This document shows, one piece after another, positions 47,762 through 59,149 of a stretch of 64,000 nt of DNA; positions within the stretch are counted from its first letter, which is position 1; each line of letters starts with the position of its first letter. The position numbers and the translations under genes are program-made. The stretch lies in NCBI GenBank assembly GCA_026745465.1, contig JACYXH010000310.1:6626501-6690500 (forward strand). Direction: 5' to 3'. The DNA comes from Lota lota. Taxonomy: Eukaryota; Chordata; Actinopteri; Gadiformes; Lotidae. The notes below the pieces were generated by a model. That model searched no databases, had not been told where the DNA came from, and saw nothing but the letters and a program-made list of their open reading frames with translations.

Positions 47762-48500
47762 AGTGTTTCCCACACATAGACTTTACTTGAGCTGGCCTCC
47801 AAGAAATATTAACGGCTGCCAGAGTACAACAGACCCTTCTGTGAATAGCCCTTCTTCTCCGTACACAGTCTGAATCAAAACATGATCATGCGCAGGAAGA
47901 TGGCTGTCCTTATTATAATCAATCCGGAGTTCATGAATCAATTAGGGATGCCAGAAATACCAAGAGTGTTAAGTCAGTCTAACCTGTATTATATAGTAAA
48001 TTTTTTATACCTGATTTTTTTACTGTTGGAGAGCTAGCTGGATACACTTCTAAACAATTGTTTTGGGCAGGGTACTTTGTTATTCACTTATTGTGTCGAA
48101 ATATTGAGAAGAGTGCTCCTGCCCAATGGCTTCGCCTGGAATCCTGGTCTCAGCAGCAGGTAAACACCGCTAGACACACGGGGCGCATATCGGTGATCGT
48201 GTCTGGTTTTATTTGATCTGATCGCCGTGATATAAGTTTGAAGGTATTTGCTTGCAAAACAAAAAAGCTAGATGAAAAAATGACATTTCTTCGCATTATC
48301 AACGGCTGCGAGAACAAAACTGATAGTTGAGAAAGTAAATAAAAAACGGTGCTTGATGATAACGTTGTGACAAATCTTCTGTTACCCATGATGCTCCACT
48401 GCTGCCTGAGGCGCTGCCAGCTGTGGCTTATATGGCTTGCAACGGTTTGTGTTGAGCCGTTTCAGACGGCGATCGGTTGCTAGCAGATATGCTATTACTT
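47762..48500. mobile_element. transposon-derived sequence, hAT-like
   Basis: Starts GCAGTGTTTCCCACACATAG, the characteristic terminus of a teleost hAT repeat. The following sequence has no intact frame and no recognisable opposite end, so the right boundary is arbitrary. Confidence 0.3.
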
Positions 48501-48911
48501 TTATAGATTACTTCAGAAAATCGCCTCAAGTTGCTTTAGTGCCTACAGTGATATCGCCTCTATCATTTGGTTCCTGAAAAGTGTTTCTACACAAGAGAGA
48601 AGGACAGATAGGGAGGGAGACAGAGATGATGGATCACGTCTTAATGCAAGTTCTTCCTTCAAAAGGAGTGGAATGATAGCCACCGTAGAAGTGTTGGCAG
48701 CATTTTTTCTCTCAAGTAACCCCAGATTTATTTCACTCCATCGATTTGGATTCCATTCATTCGTTCAATTGACTAACTTGACCAACGGGTTGAAGGCCTT
48801 GCTTATCCAACAGACTTATTCCTTTGAATGACTCATAGCTGAGACAGTACAAATAATAGACTGCAATAATAATAACATTGGCCTCCATTAAATAGGTTTG
48901 ACCACGATAAA

Positions 48912-48979
48912 ATTGTGTTTAGTAAAACATTGTGTTTAGTAAAACATTGTGTTTAGTAAAACATTGTGTTTAGTAAAAC
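48912..48979 (+). repeat. 17-bp tandem repeat, four exact copies
   Basis: ATTGTGTTTAGTAAAAC repeated at 48912, 48929, 48946 and 48963. Confidence 0.98.
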
Positions 48980-50270
48980 ATTGTATGGTTCAGTAAAGGG
49001 TCAAATATTTCCTTGGAATCTGAATGTTGATGGACATTTCCAAACTGTGGGATGACGCAATATATAATGATGAGTTCATATGCCTTTTTAAAGCAATACA
49101 CATATGTTGCAAAGTACTATATTACACCCAAGGAAAACTGAAGGTTTAAATACAAGTTGTGAAACTCTCGAGGAAAAGTCAACGTTTAAATGTTGCTAGG
49201 TTTCTAAAGCTTCAAGTTCAAGAACAGTAACAGTCCCTGAGGGGAAATTGGCTGTGAAGCAGGAACAAACAAACACTTTACACATCACACGCCATATCAC
49301 AGAGAGCCAAATCTTGATATACATAAATATTTGAGCCTATAATTATTCCCAATAGTCAGTTATTTAATAAATGAATGGTGACAGGGATGAAGATAAAGCT
49401 AAGACACTGAAGAAGAAAATAGTAATTTTCTAGACAAATCCATGTCTAAATAAGTATAAACAATGTATTATTGCTCCCCTGGTGTTGCCGGGTCAAAAGG
49501 ATTGTGTGAGTGCCAGCAATTATGCATACGTTCCTTCTTTTAACATCATTTCGTTTTTATTCCTTATATGCATTATTATTGTCATTATCTCCCTGGGCCG
49601 GTCAATCTGGCCCCACGTTGACTTGTTTTGAGATGCTTTGTATCATTTGCATTGAAAGCACAATCTAAAGTTTGAGGAATAACGTTAGGTGTATAAATAA
49701 AGTTATGAGAAGCTATACTCCCTCTGCGACAGTAGAGGGCGAGTCGGTGATTTAGAAAAGCTCGGTAATGAAACAAGCTCAGGGAGAAAACATTTAGAAA
49801 AAGAAATTACACTTCACAAGCAAAAGAGTGAGAAAGGATATACAATATTTAAAGGTCTCCAAAATTAGAGTGAGACTAAAATCAAAGACAAAGAGCAGAA
49901 GGGGTGGAAAAGGTTTGTTTCATTAAATGACCCTTGGCGTGGCTTGCTAAACAAGTTAGATAAACAGAGAGCGTAGCTTGAAAAAGCAATCTTTGTTTTG
50001 TTTGTTATAGTTCTGTATGGTGTAGCTTGTCTCTTTAGAAACTCCCATTAGAAATTCAGCCCGAGACCTGAGGCAGAATTACATCACTGAGGTATATTAC
50101 TGAAAAAAACGGGTAACTTATTTAACAGAAAGAAGTCCCGGCAGGGGTTTCACAGGGTTTACAGTGACAAGAAGCAGGATGTGAATGAGGATGTGGAGGC
50201 TAGCAGCCATCCAGAGGATAGAGAGAAGACGAGAATGCATGATTGTGTAGGGGGCTGAACATCAGACCTT
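48980..50270. other. gene-free stretch
   Basis: AT-rich unique sequence with a retroposon-tail-like segment near 49204-49330 and a CTCF-like motif at 49730. No exon recognised. Confidence 0.35.
49730..49742 (+). promoter_or_regulatory. CTCF-like motif
   Basis: ACAGTAGAGGGCG resembles the CTCF core variant CAGTAGAGGGCGC. Weaker than the sites at 34107 and 46146. Confidence 0.35.
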
Positions 50271-50277
50271 AAAGGTG

Positions 50278-50278
50278 A

Positions 50279-50317
<39 letters not shown>

Positions 50318-50392
50318 TGTGTGTGTATGTGTGTGTGTGCGTGTATGTGTGTGTGTGTGTGTGCATGTGTGTGTGCGTGTATGCATGTGGGG
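50278..50392 (+). repeat. (GT)n microsatellite
   Basis: About 115 bp of GT with TATG and CGTG interruptions. Confidence 0.95.
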
Positions 50393-50642
50393 GGACAGAG
50401 ACGGGGGTTGGGGGGTCCCGTGGTGTACAGGGTCAAGGGAAACAGGAGGTATGGAGTACTACTGATGATCCCTTTAAACTATCTGCTCTAAAGAAATCGT
50501 CATACAGCCTTTACAGTGTATTTAGGCAGTTTAACTAATACCATCAAATTACAGGAAAGACGATATTATCACACACAAGAACAAGAAAAACTCAACACCC
50601 AATCACCCAACCTTGAGAAGTACAAAGGAACACCCACACACA

Positions 50643-50646
50643 AGCG

Positions 50647-50706
<60 letters not shown>
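50643..50706 (+). repeat. (CG)n(CA)n alternating purine-pyrimidine tract
   Basis: GCGCGCGCGCG runs directly into about 26 CA units, a classic Z-DNA-forming composition. Confidence 0.93.
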
Positions 50707-50709
<3 letters not shown>

Positions 50710-50710
<1 letters not shown>

Positions 50711-52640
50711 CGATTGCACACACACGATGGCAACTGGTCTCTTCATCTGATTGGGTTAACCCCATATGTTCCCGCCCACACATTTACTTACATGAACGAT
50801 GGAGAGGAGGTGGAAGGAGAGAAAGATGGAGAGAGAGAGAGTCAGAGAGAGACTGACTCTGGGTGGAAGCCTCTGAGAGTAAGTAATGGAATGATATGTG
50901 AACACTAACCATCTGAAACAATAACATGCTTTCAATGCAAATTATGGACAATGCACCAGACACCAGATGGCCGCCTGTATGCCCCTGCACTCGTATATTA
51001 CAAATATATATCCCATACATATAGAACTACTAATTATGTGCCTACAGATCCCAACTTCCAGCGACATGATTGGTCGAAACAAATGTGAAGCGAAAGAAAG
51101 TTAAACCCAGATTTGAGCTCGTCTTCTAAAATAATTAAGATAATTAATCTAAAGTCTGATCTGTGAATCAAGTCTTTGTGTAAAAAAAAAAAACCACAAA
51201 TACATGCAAGATACAGATTGGGTTGTTGGTCTGTTTTCTAGAAGCATTAAGCATTTCCAAACCAAATAGGGCAATTATTTTAATCGTGTAAAGTTGAGTT
51301 TCTGACTGCACTTGTTAGGTAAGAGACAACAAGATCATCTAATGGCTTGTGTAGAAGGAGGTTGAACGAGCCTTTTAGTAGCTAGCCGAGCCCAGCACAA
51401 ATGCATGTTTTTCACCCATTAAAAGAGAAACAAGCACATCTTAGTCAAATTAGATTTAAATAACATGACGGAAAAAAAAATAGATTTCTGCTGTTTTTTG
51501 TTTGTAGACTATATGTCAAATTTGAATAGTATTGCTTTATGAAGCTTAATTGTCTACTTTGTGGTAAATGTTTATTCATGCAGTGCAAGGAATTTTTTTT
51601 TAAAGCCTAGCCATCTAAATATAAAGCTTTTATAACGTGAGAATCCACACAAAAGATCACGTTTAGAGGGTACTCAATGGATGTTGCTGGGAAGAGAATA
51701 GCCCTACGCAGAGCAACCTGTACAGATTGATCTTTATGTTGTTTTTCCAATCAGAGGGCTCAAATAGACCGGTAAACAACGCTTGCATATACATGAAGTT
51801 TACCAGAATAAGAAAATGGAAAGTGTTGCCATGCATTGTGAAACTGTATTTCACTTTGTTATCACAAGGTGTCAAGCTCTGTATGCAATCCGTTATTTTT
51901 TTTGGTGAATTGTTCTTATCACTTATTTAGAAGTTCTACTTCTAACCCTTTTCTTCCAAGTACTGTAGTTTCGCTTGACTCTTTGGGGGAAAGCTAGAGA
52001 AGCACAAGGATAATATACTAACTAACGTGCTAACTGACATGCTAACTGAGGCTACAGTTGGCTTTGAGCTCAGGACCTTCTTGCTGTGCATCGTCGATGC
52101 TAACTACTAAGCCTTGAGCAATGTAATACTGAGAAACATGGCGGGTTATCTGGATTAATCAGGTTCTCATTGAGCTAAAGGACAAAAGATCGAGCAACAA
52201 TAGCCTACAGACTACCATAAATCTCCTTCAAATTCTTCCAAATGTTCATCACTGTAGGTAAACTAGAGTTGATGAAAATCTAGGAGCTTTGAATCTCTGT
52301 CGGCTCTTTCTAGAAGGACTAGGTCTTTGGAACTACCCTCCCTGAAGATATTGCTGTTTTTTATTTATTTTTATTCACAGCTTCGTGTGCAGTTATGATG
52401 CTTTGAACAGACGATGCCGCCCCAAGATCTATACCCATCCTTCCCTCTCCTTATTAATGATTAACTAGTGAATCCATTACCCCAAGGTTTACTACATGGA
52501 CAAACGATAAAGAGCTGAACTCGCCCATGCACTAATGTTCACATTAACACACTCAATAAATTATTGTGTACTCACTAAGCCGTGTTAATATTGATTTCAA
52601 TATTCCTGGCCAGAGGAACCCTAGGATCAAATACATTGAC
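50710..52640. other. gene-free stretch
   Basis: Unique AT-rich sequence with a SINE-like segment at 52020-52130 and a short (TA)n-adjacent insertion site at 52645. No exon recognised. Confidence 0.35.
52020..52130 (-). repeat. tRNA-derived repeat remnant
   Basis: On the minus strand AAGGCTTAGTAGTTAGCATC, then CACAGCAAGAAGGTCCTGAG and CTCAAAGCC, matching the common fish tRNA-like repeat with GGTCCTGGGTTCGA. Confidence 0.5.
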
Positions 52641-53065
52641 AATATATACACTATATTGCCAAAAGTATTGGGACACCCCTCTGAATCATTGAATTCAGGT
52701 GTTCCAAACACTTCCATGGCCACAGGTGTATAAAATCAAGCATCTAGGCATGCAGACTGCTTCTACAAACATTTGTGAAAGAATGGGTCGCTCTCAGGAG
52801 CTCAGTGAATTCAAGCATGGTACCGTGATAGGTTGGCACCTGTGCAATAAGTCCATTCGTGAAATGTCCTCACTACTAAATATTCCACGGTCAACTGTTA
52901 GTGGTATTATAACAAAGTGGAAGCAATTGGGAACAACATAAACTCAGCCACGAAGTGGTAGGCCATGTAAAATCACAGAGCAGGGTCAATGCTTGCTGAG
53001 GCGCACAGTGCGCAGAAGTCGCCAACCTTCTGCAGAGTCAATAGCTACAGACCTCCAAACTTCGT

Positions 53066-53821
53066 GTGACCTTCAGATTAGCTCAAGAACAGTGCGTAGA
53101 GAGCTTCATGGAATGGGTTTATATGGCTGAGCAGCTGCATCCAAACATCACCAAGTGCAATGTAAAACATCGGATACAGTGGTGTAAAGCACACCGCCAC
53201 TGGACACTAGAGCAGTTGAGACGTGTTCTCTGGAGTGACGAATCATGCTTCTCTGTCTGGCAATCCGATGGACGAGTCTGGGTTTGGCGATTGCCAGGAG
53301 AACGGTACTTGCCTGACTGCATTGTGCCAAGTGTAAAGTTTGGTGGAGGGGGGATTATGGTGTGGGGTTGTTTTTCAGGGGTTGGGCTTGGCCCCTTAAG
53401 TCCAGTGAAAGGAACTGTTAATGCTTCAGCATACCAAGATATTTTGGACAATTTCATGCTCCCAACTTTGTGGGAACAGTTTAGGGATGGCCCCTTCCTG
53501 TTCCAACATGACTGCGCACCAGTGCACAAAGCAAGGTCCATAAAGACATGGATGAGCGAGTTTGGTGTGGAGGAACCTGACTGGCCTGCACAGAGTCCTG
53601 ACCTCAACCCGATAGAACACCTATGGGATGAATTAGAGTGGAGACTGCAAGCCAGGCCTTCTCGTCCAATATCTGTGCCTGACTTCACAAATGCGCTTCA
53701 AGAAGAATGGTCAAAAATTCCCATAAACACACTCCTCAACCTTGCAGAAGGCCTTCCCAGAAGAGTTGAAGCTGTTAGCTGCAAATGGTGGGCAGACTCC
53801 ATATTAAACCCTACGGATTAA
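53066..53821 (+). pseudogene. catalytic part of Tc1-like transposase
   Basis: 251 codons open to the stop. DD34E catalytic residues are present: D58 in LWSDESCF, D149 in [11 protein letters not shown] and E184 in [13 protein letters not shown], with the spacing of 34 between the last two. The glycine-rich [11 protein letters not shown] box is intact. The N-terminal DNA-binding part upstream is out of frame and carries stops, so no complete transposase is encoded. The enzyme would cut and paste the element at TA sites. Confidence 0.9.
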
Positions 53822-53848
53822 GAATGGGATGCCATTAACCTTCATGTG

Positions 53849-54030
53849 TGTAGAGCATTCGCAATGTGCTCCCATGGCAGCCACCGTACTGGCTACTGTG
53901 CATGCGCAGTGGTTGGCGCGCCCCTCTAGGTATTCTGGTAGTAACGTAATGTTGGTCTAGGACTTACCATTGTGTTAAAATAAAAGTACTACTCTTACAA
54001 AGTATTCCCTCCGTGTCAGGTCATTCAACA
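53849..54030 (+). mobile_element. solo LTR (182 bp) inserted in the Tc1 element
   Basis: Begins TGTAGAGCATTCGC and ends GTCATTCAACA (TG...CA), with AAAATAAAAGT as a poly(A)-type signal. Flanked by 5-bp duplications ATGTG at 53844-53848 and 54031-54035. No internal retroelement sequence remains, so it is a solo LTR fossil. The short length would suit Ty1/copia, but the superfamily is not proven. Confidence 0.85.
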
Positions 54031-54038
54031 ATGTGCAT

Positions 54039-54633
54039 TGTGACAACCCGGCTCCAGAGCAGCGCCACAGGCGGCTCAGGGGAGCGGTGCTAGAGGGAGT
54101 TTACCACCGCTCTACGGAGATCGCACACCGGAGCTCATTAACGCTGATCGCACTCAGCTAAATAGGAGGCACCTGCGACAGAGGAAGAACGCGGATGCGC
54201 GCGGCGAGAGGGAAGAGATCCCTCGGCAGCAACAGGGAGAGCTGCGTGAACGTCCGACGACAGGGAGACGAGGACCCCGCTTAAGTCGGCGAAAGACCGG
54301 GCGGAGAAGCAGAGATCCCTCGGCCGCAGGTCACAGAGAGCTGCGTGAGTGTCCGACGACCGCGAGACGAGAATACAGCTGGAGGTATCGACCCACCAGA
54401 GTAAACCGAGGGGGCACGGTAACCCCCGGCGGCCGTCTCTGAACTTCCAGGGAGAAGACGAGGCCAACGCGACGGAGAGCGTTGTCGCCGATTAATGAAC
54501 TTTTGATTTATGGTAGGCACGGCCTGACCTATATGATTTTTGGTTTAAATAAATACGCCTTTCCGGCTTAAACAGACTTGTGACTTGTGTTCTCTGGGGG
54601 GAGACGACCACGTAGCTGAGCCGGGTTGCCACA
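54039..54633 (+). mobile_element. second solo LTR (595 bp) inserted beside the first, inside its target duplication
   Basis: Begins TGTGACAACCCGGCTC and ends GAGCCGGGTTGCCACA, an extended inverted terminus. Flanked by GCAT at 54035-54038 and 54634-54637. AAATAAATACG near the end is a poly(A)-type signal. It contains a 97-bp-offset internal duplication (54214-54273 and 54311-54372). No internal region remains. Probably Ty3/gypsy-type, not proven. It must be the youngest of the three nested insertions. Confidence 0.85.
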
Positions 54634-56145
54634 GCATGGAAAGGCAGGCGCCCCAAAACGTTTGACAATACAGTGTATATATCAAGGCATTTTCCCACTA
54701 TCACTCTCCTCCTCCTACTCTTTCTCTCTCCTACTATCCCTGTATGCTCATACGGCCTTTGCTGCGGATGTGGCTGCTGTTGTTATTCACGGTGTCTCTG
54801 AGAAATAGCTTGAGCAGATATATTTCCGCCTGCACTGAAGGTGTGCAGGCTGTATTCTGATGAAAGTCTGAATAGGCACATGGAGCACAATAGAGTGTTT
54901 CACTTCTTTTGCACATAATTTGAAAAACACCTTGGAAACAGGAACAGCAGGCGTTTGACTCTGTGAATGTGTTCCGAAGGTGCACGGCTAGAACTGTGGT
55001 TAATGACGCAGGTTGTCTGTTGGTTTAGGTGGCAAGGGTAGGTTTCACGTGTTTTATCTTTCTACTTCCTCTCCTGAAATTGTTTGGCTATGGGAAAGGT
55101 GTAACTTATGGTTGAAGTGCTTTGTGTTTTAATTATTTATTAGTTTTTTTTTCTCTTGCCACACTCACACACACCTACACACAGCATCAGCAACATGTTC
55201 TTCTCCCTTGTGTTATTCTTCCATTCTTTGTTTCTCATTGAATTGATAATTCTGGCTTTGGTTTAAAATGTATAATAACATTCATACATTCATACAGTAC
55301 TATCACATTCTTAAAAACACACACCTATTTTTAGCCCCACAATTTCGCGTGAGTATCCTAGTATAAGAATTACACGCTCTTACATTTATAGAGGATTAAA
55401 TCATTCTCCTATCCTTACTCTTTGTATCATGTAACAAGAAGCAAACAAACATCTACCTAGAACTGGTCATTAAATAAACAAAACATGAAAAAAGGTGCTT
55501 ACTAGTAGTCAAATGGATTCCCCTCTGGGAATATAGTTACTCATAGTTAAATAACACATAGATGCAGGGTTAATTTACCTATCTGGTTCAAAGTTGAATC
55601 CAATGTTTTAGGCAGGTGGCCTGGCAGACTCAGGGCTGAGGTTGCCCAGTCTGATGCTGAAACATTTTATTTTTCCTCCAAATGTATGTTTCAAAACCAG
55701 CTGATAATCCCTAATCCTTTAGCCAATAAATCTCATTTCAAGATTGGGAGACCAGACACAATAGCAGGGTGGAGATTAGCAGATATTCTGTTTATATCCC
55801 GACACGGCACCGGGGCGCAGGCATAGAGGAGAGCTTTCCGCTGCGAATCCCTCACAAGAGAAAGACCAGAGCTCCATGAAATCCAATCACAACTTCAGCC
55901 CAGCTCCAGGAGCCTTCGAGGGCCCCTGAAATCAGAGCCGCGCTCAGACCCTAGAATAGTAGCAAGTGTTAGCCAACGCTAACACCGGTTCCAGCGCCCA
56001 GCGCTAATAGGGTTAGTACAATGGGAGCGGTTGAAGTACGATTACAATCATTAGGTTTACATAAGTAGTTCAGCTTTTAGCTGTGGATAGGGTTACAGCA
56101 CTTTGGGGAAATATGTGACTGCAACACCTCTGGTATGGCTGGCAA

Positions 56146-56151
<6 letters not shown>

Positions 56152-56193
<42 letters not shown>
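56152..56193 (+). repeat. (GT)n followed by a G run
   Basis: About 12 GT units then 16 G residues. Confidence 0.95.
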
Positions 56194-56274
56194 TTGTGTC
56201 CGTGTGTGTGGAGGTTGTGTGTGTATCTGTAATGTATGTATGTCTGTCTGTATGGTTGCACACCTTTGATTGTA

Positions 56275-56300
56275 TGTACACCTATGTACATAGGTGTACA
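56275..56300. other. 26-bp perfect palindrome
   Basis: TGTACACCTATGT followed by its exact reverse complement, with no spacer. Confidence 0.95.
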
Positions 56301-57339
56301 TTCGATTATACTTTTATGCCATAAAACGGTAGGTACTTGTGACTTAATAAGATTGATGACTGATACGATTTTCAGTGCCCAGTCTGACTCTTTGTTGTTC
56401 TGCGCATCTGATAATAAATGACTTGACCGCCGCCATTTTGGAAGCATATGAGCATTGGAATGTTACATTTGTTGGTTTATGTTGTTTTGGTCATTGTTTA
56501 GTAATTAATCGTGAAATTATGTGTCATTTTGGTGACATATTGTTGTGTTTGAAACTGCCACAGTGTTTTTCATGCTTGACGTGGCAAAGCAAAGTTTTCA
56601 TTAGCCTAGGTTATGGTATATTTACGTTGATTTAGGATTTTACAGTACTACAACTCTCTTGAGTCAAGCTCAAGAGAGTATTGTCAACAATCAATCCCAT
56701 GATGCAATCTGATATACAAGCCCTATAGAAGAGAATAGGCAGATAGGGACATTTATCCCCAACTTCCGTTCAGAGCTGAGACTTGAAGGGGGATTTGTTA
56801 TCGGGTACACCCGTAGAATAAAATAAAATAAATAAATAAACAATCGTCTTTAAAAAAGGCCATAGCCAGGTCCATTGATTCTCAACTGGTGGATTGGTCA
56901 AACCTTAGTCTTCAGAAAGAAGCCTATGAATTAACAATGTTAATTCGTGTTCATTTTTTCACTCGCTTATTGTCTATTTTGCCTATTTTGTCTATTTTGA
57001 ATGCAAAACTTTAAAGAAAAAGTTAAATGTTTAACACTGTCCTGAAAAGGCTGTGTGCTTCAGACTTTACGGTGCTTTTATTTCTTATTTTTCTTTAATG
57101 TAGCAATTTCCAGTGCTGTGAGAGATCCGTGACTACAGCAAATCTTGTCTGCTCTGGTCTGCCTGCCTGCAAGCAGAGGGCAGGGACCACTAGGCGGGGC
57201 TGGGGAACTCAGACACACGGAGGGATGGAGAGACACGAGAAATATATTTTAGGCCCATGCCATTGCAAATATACAACTCTTATTTGAGTCATATTTATTG
57301 AAACAATCAGCAGGAGTGCGTTTTTTTATATATTACCGC

Positions 57340-58079
57340 AAAAATTATCAATGGAAATCAAATTTATCAACCCATGGAGGTCTGGATTTGGAGTCACACT
57401 CAAAATTAAAGTGGAAAACCACACTACAGGCTGATCCAACTTTGATGTAATGTCCTTAAAACAAGTCAAAATGAGGCTCAGTAGTGTGTGTGGCCTCCAC
57501 GTGCCTGTATGACCTCCCTACAACGCCTGGGCATGCTCCTGATGAGGTGGCGGATGGTCTCCTGAGGGATCTCCTCCCAGACCTGGACTAAAGCATCCGC
57601 CAACTCCTGGACAGTCTGTGGTGCAACGTGGCGTTGGTGGATGGAGCGAGACATGATGTCCCAGATGTGCTCAATTGGATTCAGGTCTGGAGAACGGGCG
57701 GGCCAGTCCATAGCATCAATGCCTTCCTCTTGCAGGAACTGCTGACACACTCCAGCCACATGAGGTCTAGCATTGTCTTGCATTAGGAGGAACCCAGGGC
57801 CAACCGCACCAGCATAACATAGCAAAACATCAGCCAGGAAGCATAGGAACTGAGAAGTGGTCTGTGGTCACCACCTGCAGAACCACTCCTTTATTGGGGG
57901 AGTCTTGCTAATTGCCTATAATTTCCACCTGTTGTCTATTCCGTTTGCACAACAGCATGTGAAATTTATTGTCAATCAGTGTTGCTTCCTAAGTGGACAG
58001 TTTGATTTCACAGAAGTGTGATTGACTTGGAGTTACATTGTGTTGTTTAAGTGTTCCCTTTATTTTTTTGAGCAGTGTA
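57340..58079 (-). mobile_element. internally deleted Tc1-like transposon of a second family
   Basis: On the minus strand the 5' terminus reads TACACTGCTCAAAAAAATAA at 58079, flanked by TA at 58080-58081. About 250 bp of 5' sequence then joins directly to the catalytic end of the transposase near 57820-57830, so most of the gene is deleted. The open frame 57825-57478 keeps D17 (LLMQDNARPH) and E52 ([12 protein letters not shown]) with 34 residues between them and ends in GGHTHY. The 3' terminal repeat is missing; similarity to the family stops near 57340. Confidence 0.88.
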
Positions 58080-58191
58080 TATAAAAAGAAAAACAGTTTG
58101 TTGTGCTGTCGTCTGTTTGTTTTCCAGGGAAAGGAAAGCATAGGGAAATGGAGCTAAAACAAGGCGTGAACCCTGGGAGAGATTTGGGTTT

Positions 58192-58230
58192 GGGTGGGGG
58201 GTGGGGGGGGGGGGTGGGGGGGGGGGTTGA
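58192..58230 (+). repeat. G-run repeats
   Basis: Interrupted poly-G tracts separated by single T residues, a potential G-quadruplex. Confidence 0.9.
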
Positions 58231-58355
58231 GAGTGGCGATGAAGTGTGTGTGTATGTGTGAGATAAGATAAGTGTGAGAGAGTGAGGCAGGGCGAGCAAG
58301 GCAGGGGGTGGGTGAGCTAAGGCGAGGTCGAGCACACACACTTACCCCTGTGGTT

Positions 58356-58535
58356 AACCCCCCCCCACCCCCACCCCCACCCCCTACAGTTTATCCATGG
58401 CCTCACCCCTGCGCGCTCACAGGTGCCAAGAAATCCGATTTGACAACTTTGGGAGGCTGTGTGTGACAGCCAATTATGGGAAGAAGGCTCCCAGTGGGGT
58501 CAGACCCCCCCCCCCCCCCCCCCCACCCACCCACC
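58356..58535 (+). repeat. C-run repeats
   Basis: Poly-C tracts at 58358-58383 and 58506-58535 with CCCA interruptions. Confidence 0.9.
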
Positions 58536-58664
58536 CACTGCCCAAACATCTGCCTGTCAGCCGGGGGAGACTGAACAAACCAGAGAGGGGAGACATGAGA
58601 CAAGTAGGTCAGCTAAATCGCTCCACAACTCCCCCAAAACTGTACGTTGATGTGCCGGAGACAT

Positions 58665-59140
58665 ACTATTCTATATACATTTAGTCTAGAGATACTAGTA
58701 CTCTATATACATTTAGTCTAGAGAAACTAGTACTCTATATACATTTAGTCTAGAGAAACTAGTACTCTATATACATTTAGTCTAGAGATACTAGTACTCT
58801 ATATACATTTAGTCTAGAGAAACTAGTACTCTATATACATTTAGTCTAGAGATACTAGTACTCTATATACATTTAGTCTAGAGAAACTAGTCCTTTATGT
58901 ACATTTAGTCAAGAGAAACTAGTACTCTACATACATTTAGTCTAGAGATACTTGTACTCTATATATATTTAGTCTAGAGCTACTTGTACTCTTTATACAT
59001 TTAGTCTAGAGATACTAGTACTCTATATACATATACAAGTACAATATATATCTCTATACTAAATGTATATAGAGTACCGGTATATCCAGACTAAGTGTAT
59101 ATAAAGTGCAAGTATATCTAGACCAAATGTATTTATCTCG
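58665..59140. repeat. 32-bp minisatellite with an orientation switch
   Basis: Eleven forward units (TTAGTCTAGAGATACTAGTA plus CTCTATATACAT) start every 32 bp from 58681 to 59001. From about 59046 the array continues as inverted units (starts at 59063 and 59095, also 32 bp) with more divergence, ending near 59140. Confidence 0.95.
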
Positions 59141-59149
59141 AGTAAAAGT

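Larger units (their letters stand above)
52647..54677 (+). mobile_element. Tc1-like transposon, broken and split by nested insertions
   Basis: Left end TACACTATATTGCCAAAAGT and right end GACAATACAGTGTA are inverted repeats flanked by TA on both sides (52645-52646, 54678-54679). The transposase starts at 52783 (MGRSQELSEF) with paired helix-turn-helix wording (STVSGIITKW). It has an in-frame TAA at 52939-52941, a TGA at 53128-53130 and a frame change just after, then is open to 53821. The 3' flank is interrupted at 53849 by LTR insertions and resumes at 54638 with GGAAAGGCAGGCGCCCC before the terminus. Confidence 0.93.
54680..57330. other. gene-free stretch
   Basis: Unique sequence with a GT/G-run microsatellite at 56152-56193, a 26-bp perfect palindrome at 56275-56300 and a hairpin at 56649-56684. 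The block 55560-55990 is repeat-free with balanced composition and could be conserved non-coding sequence. Frames such as 56375-56635 have no recognisable product. Confidence 0.35.

Noticed and set aside
53119-53688. 189-codon minus-strand frame inside the Tc1 element
   Set aside because: Antisense shadow of the transposase catalytic region.
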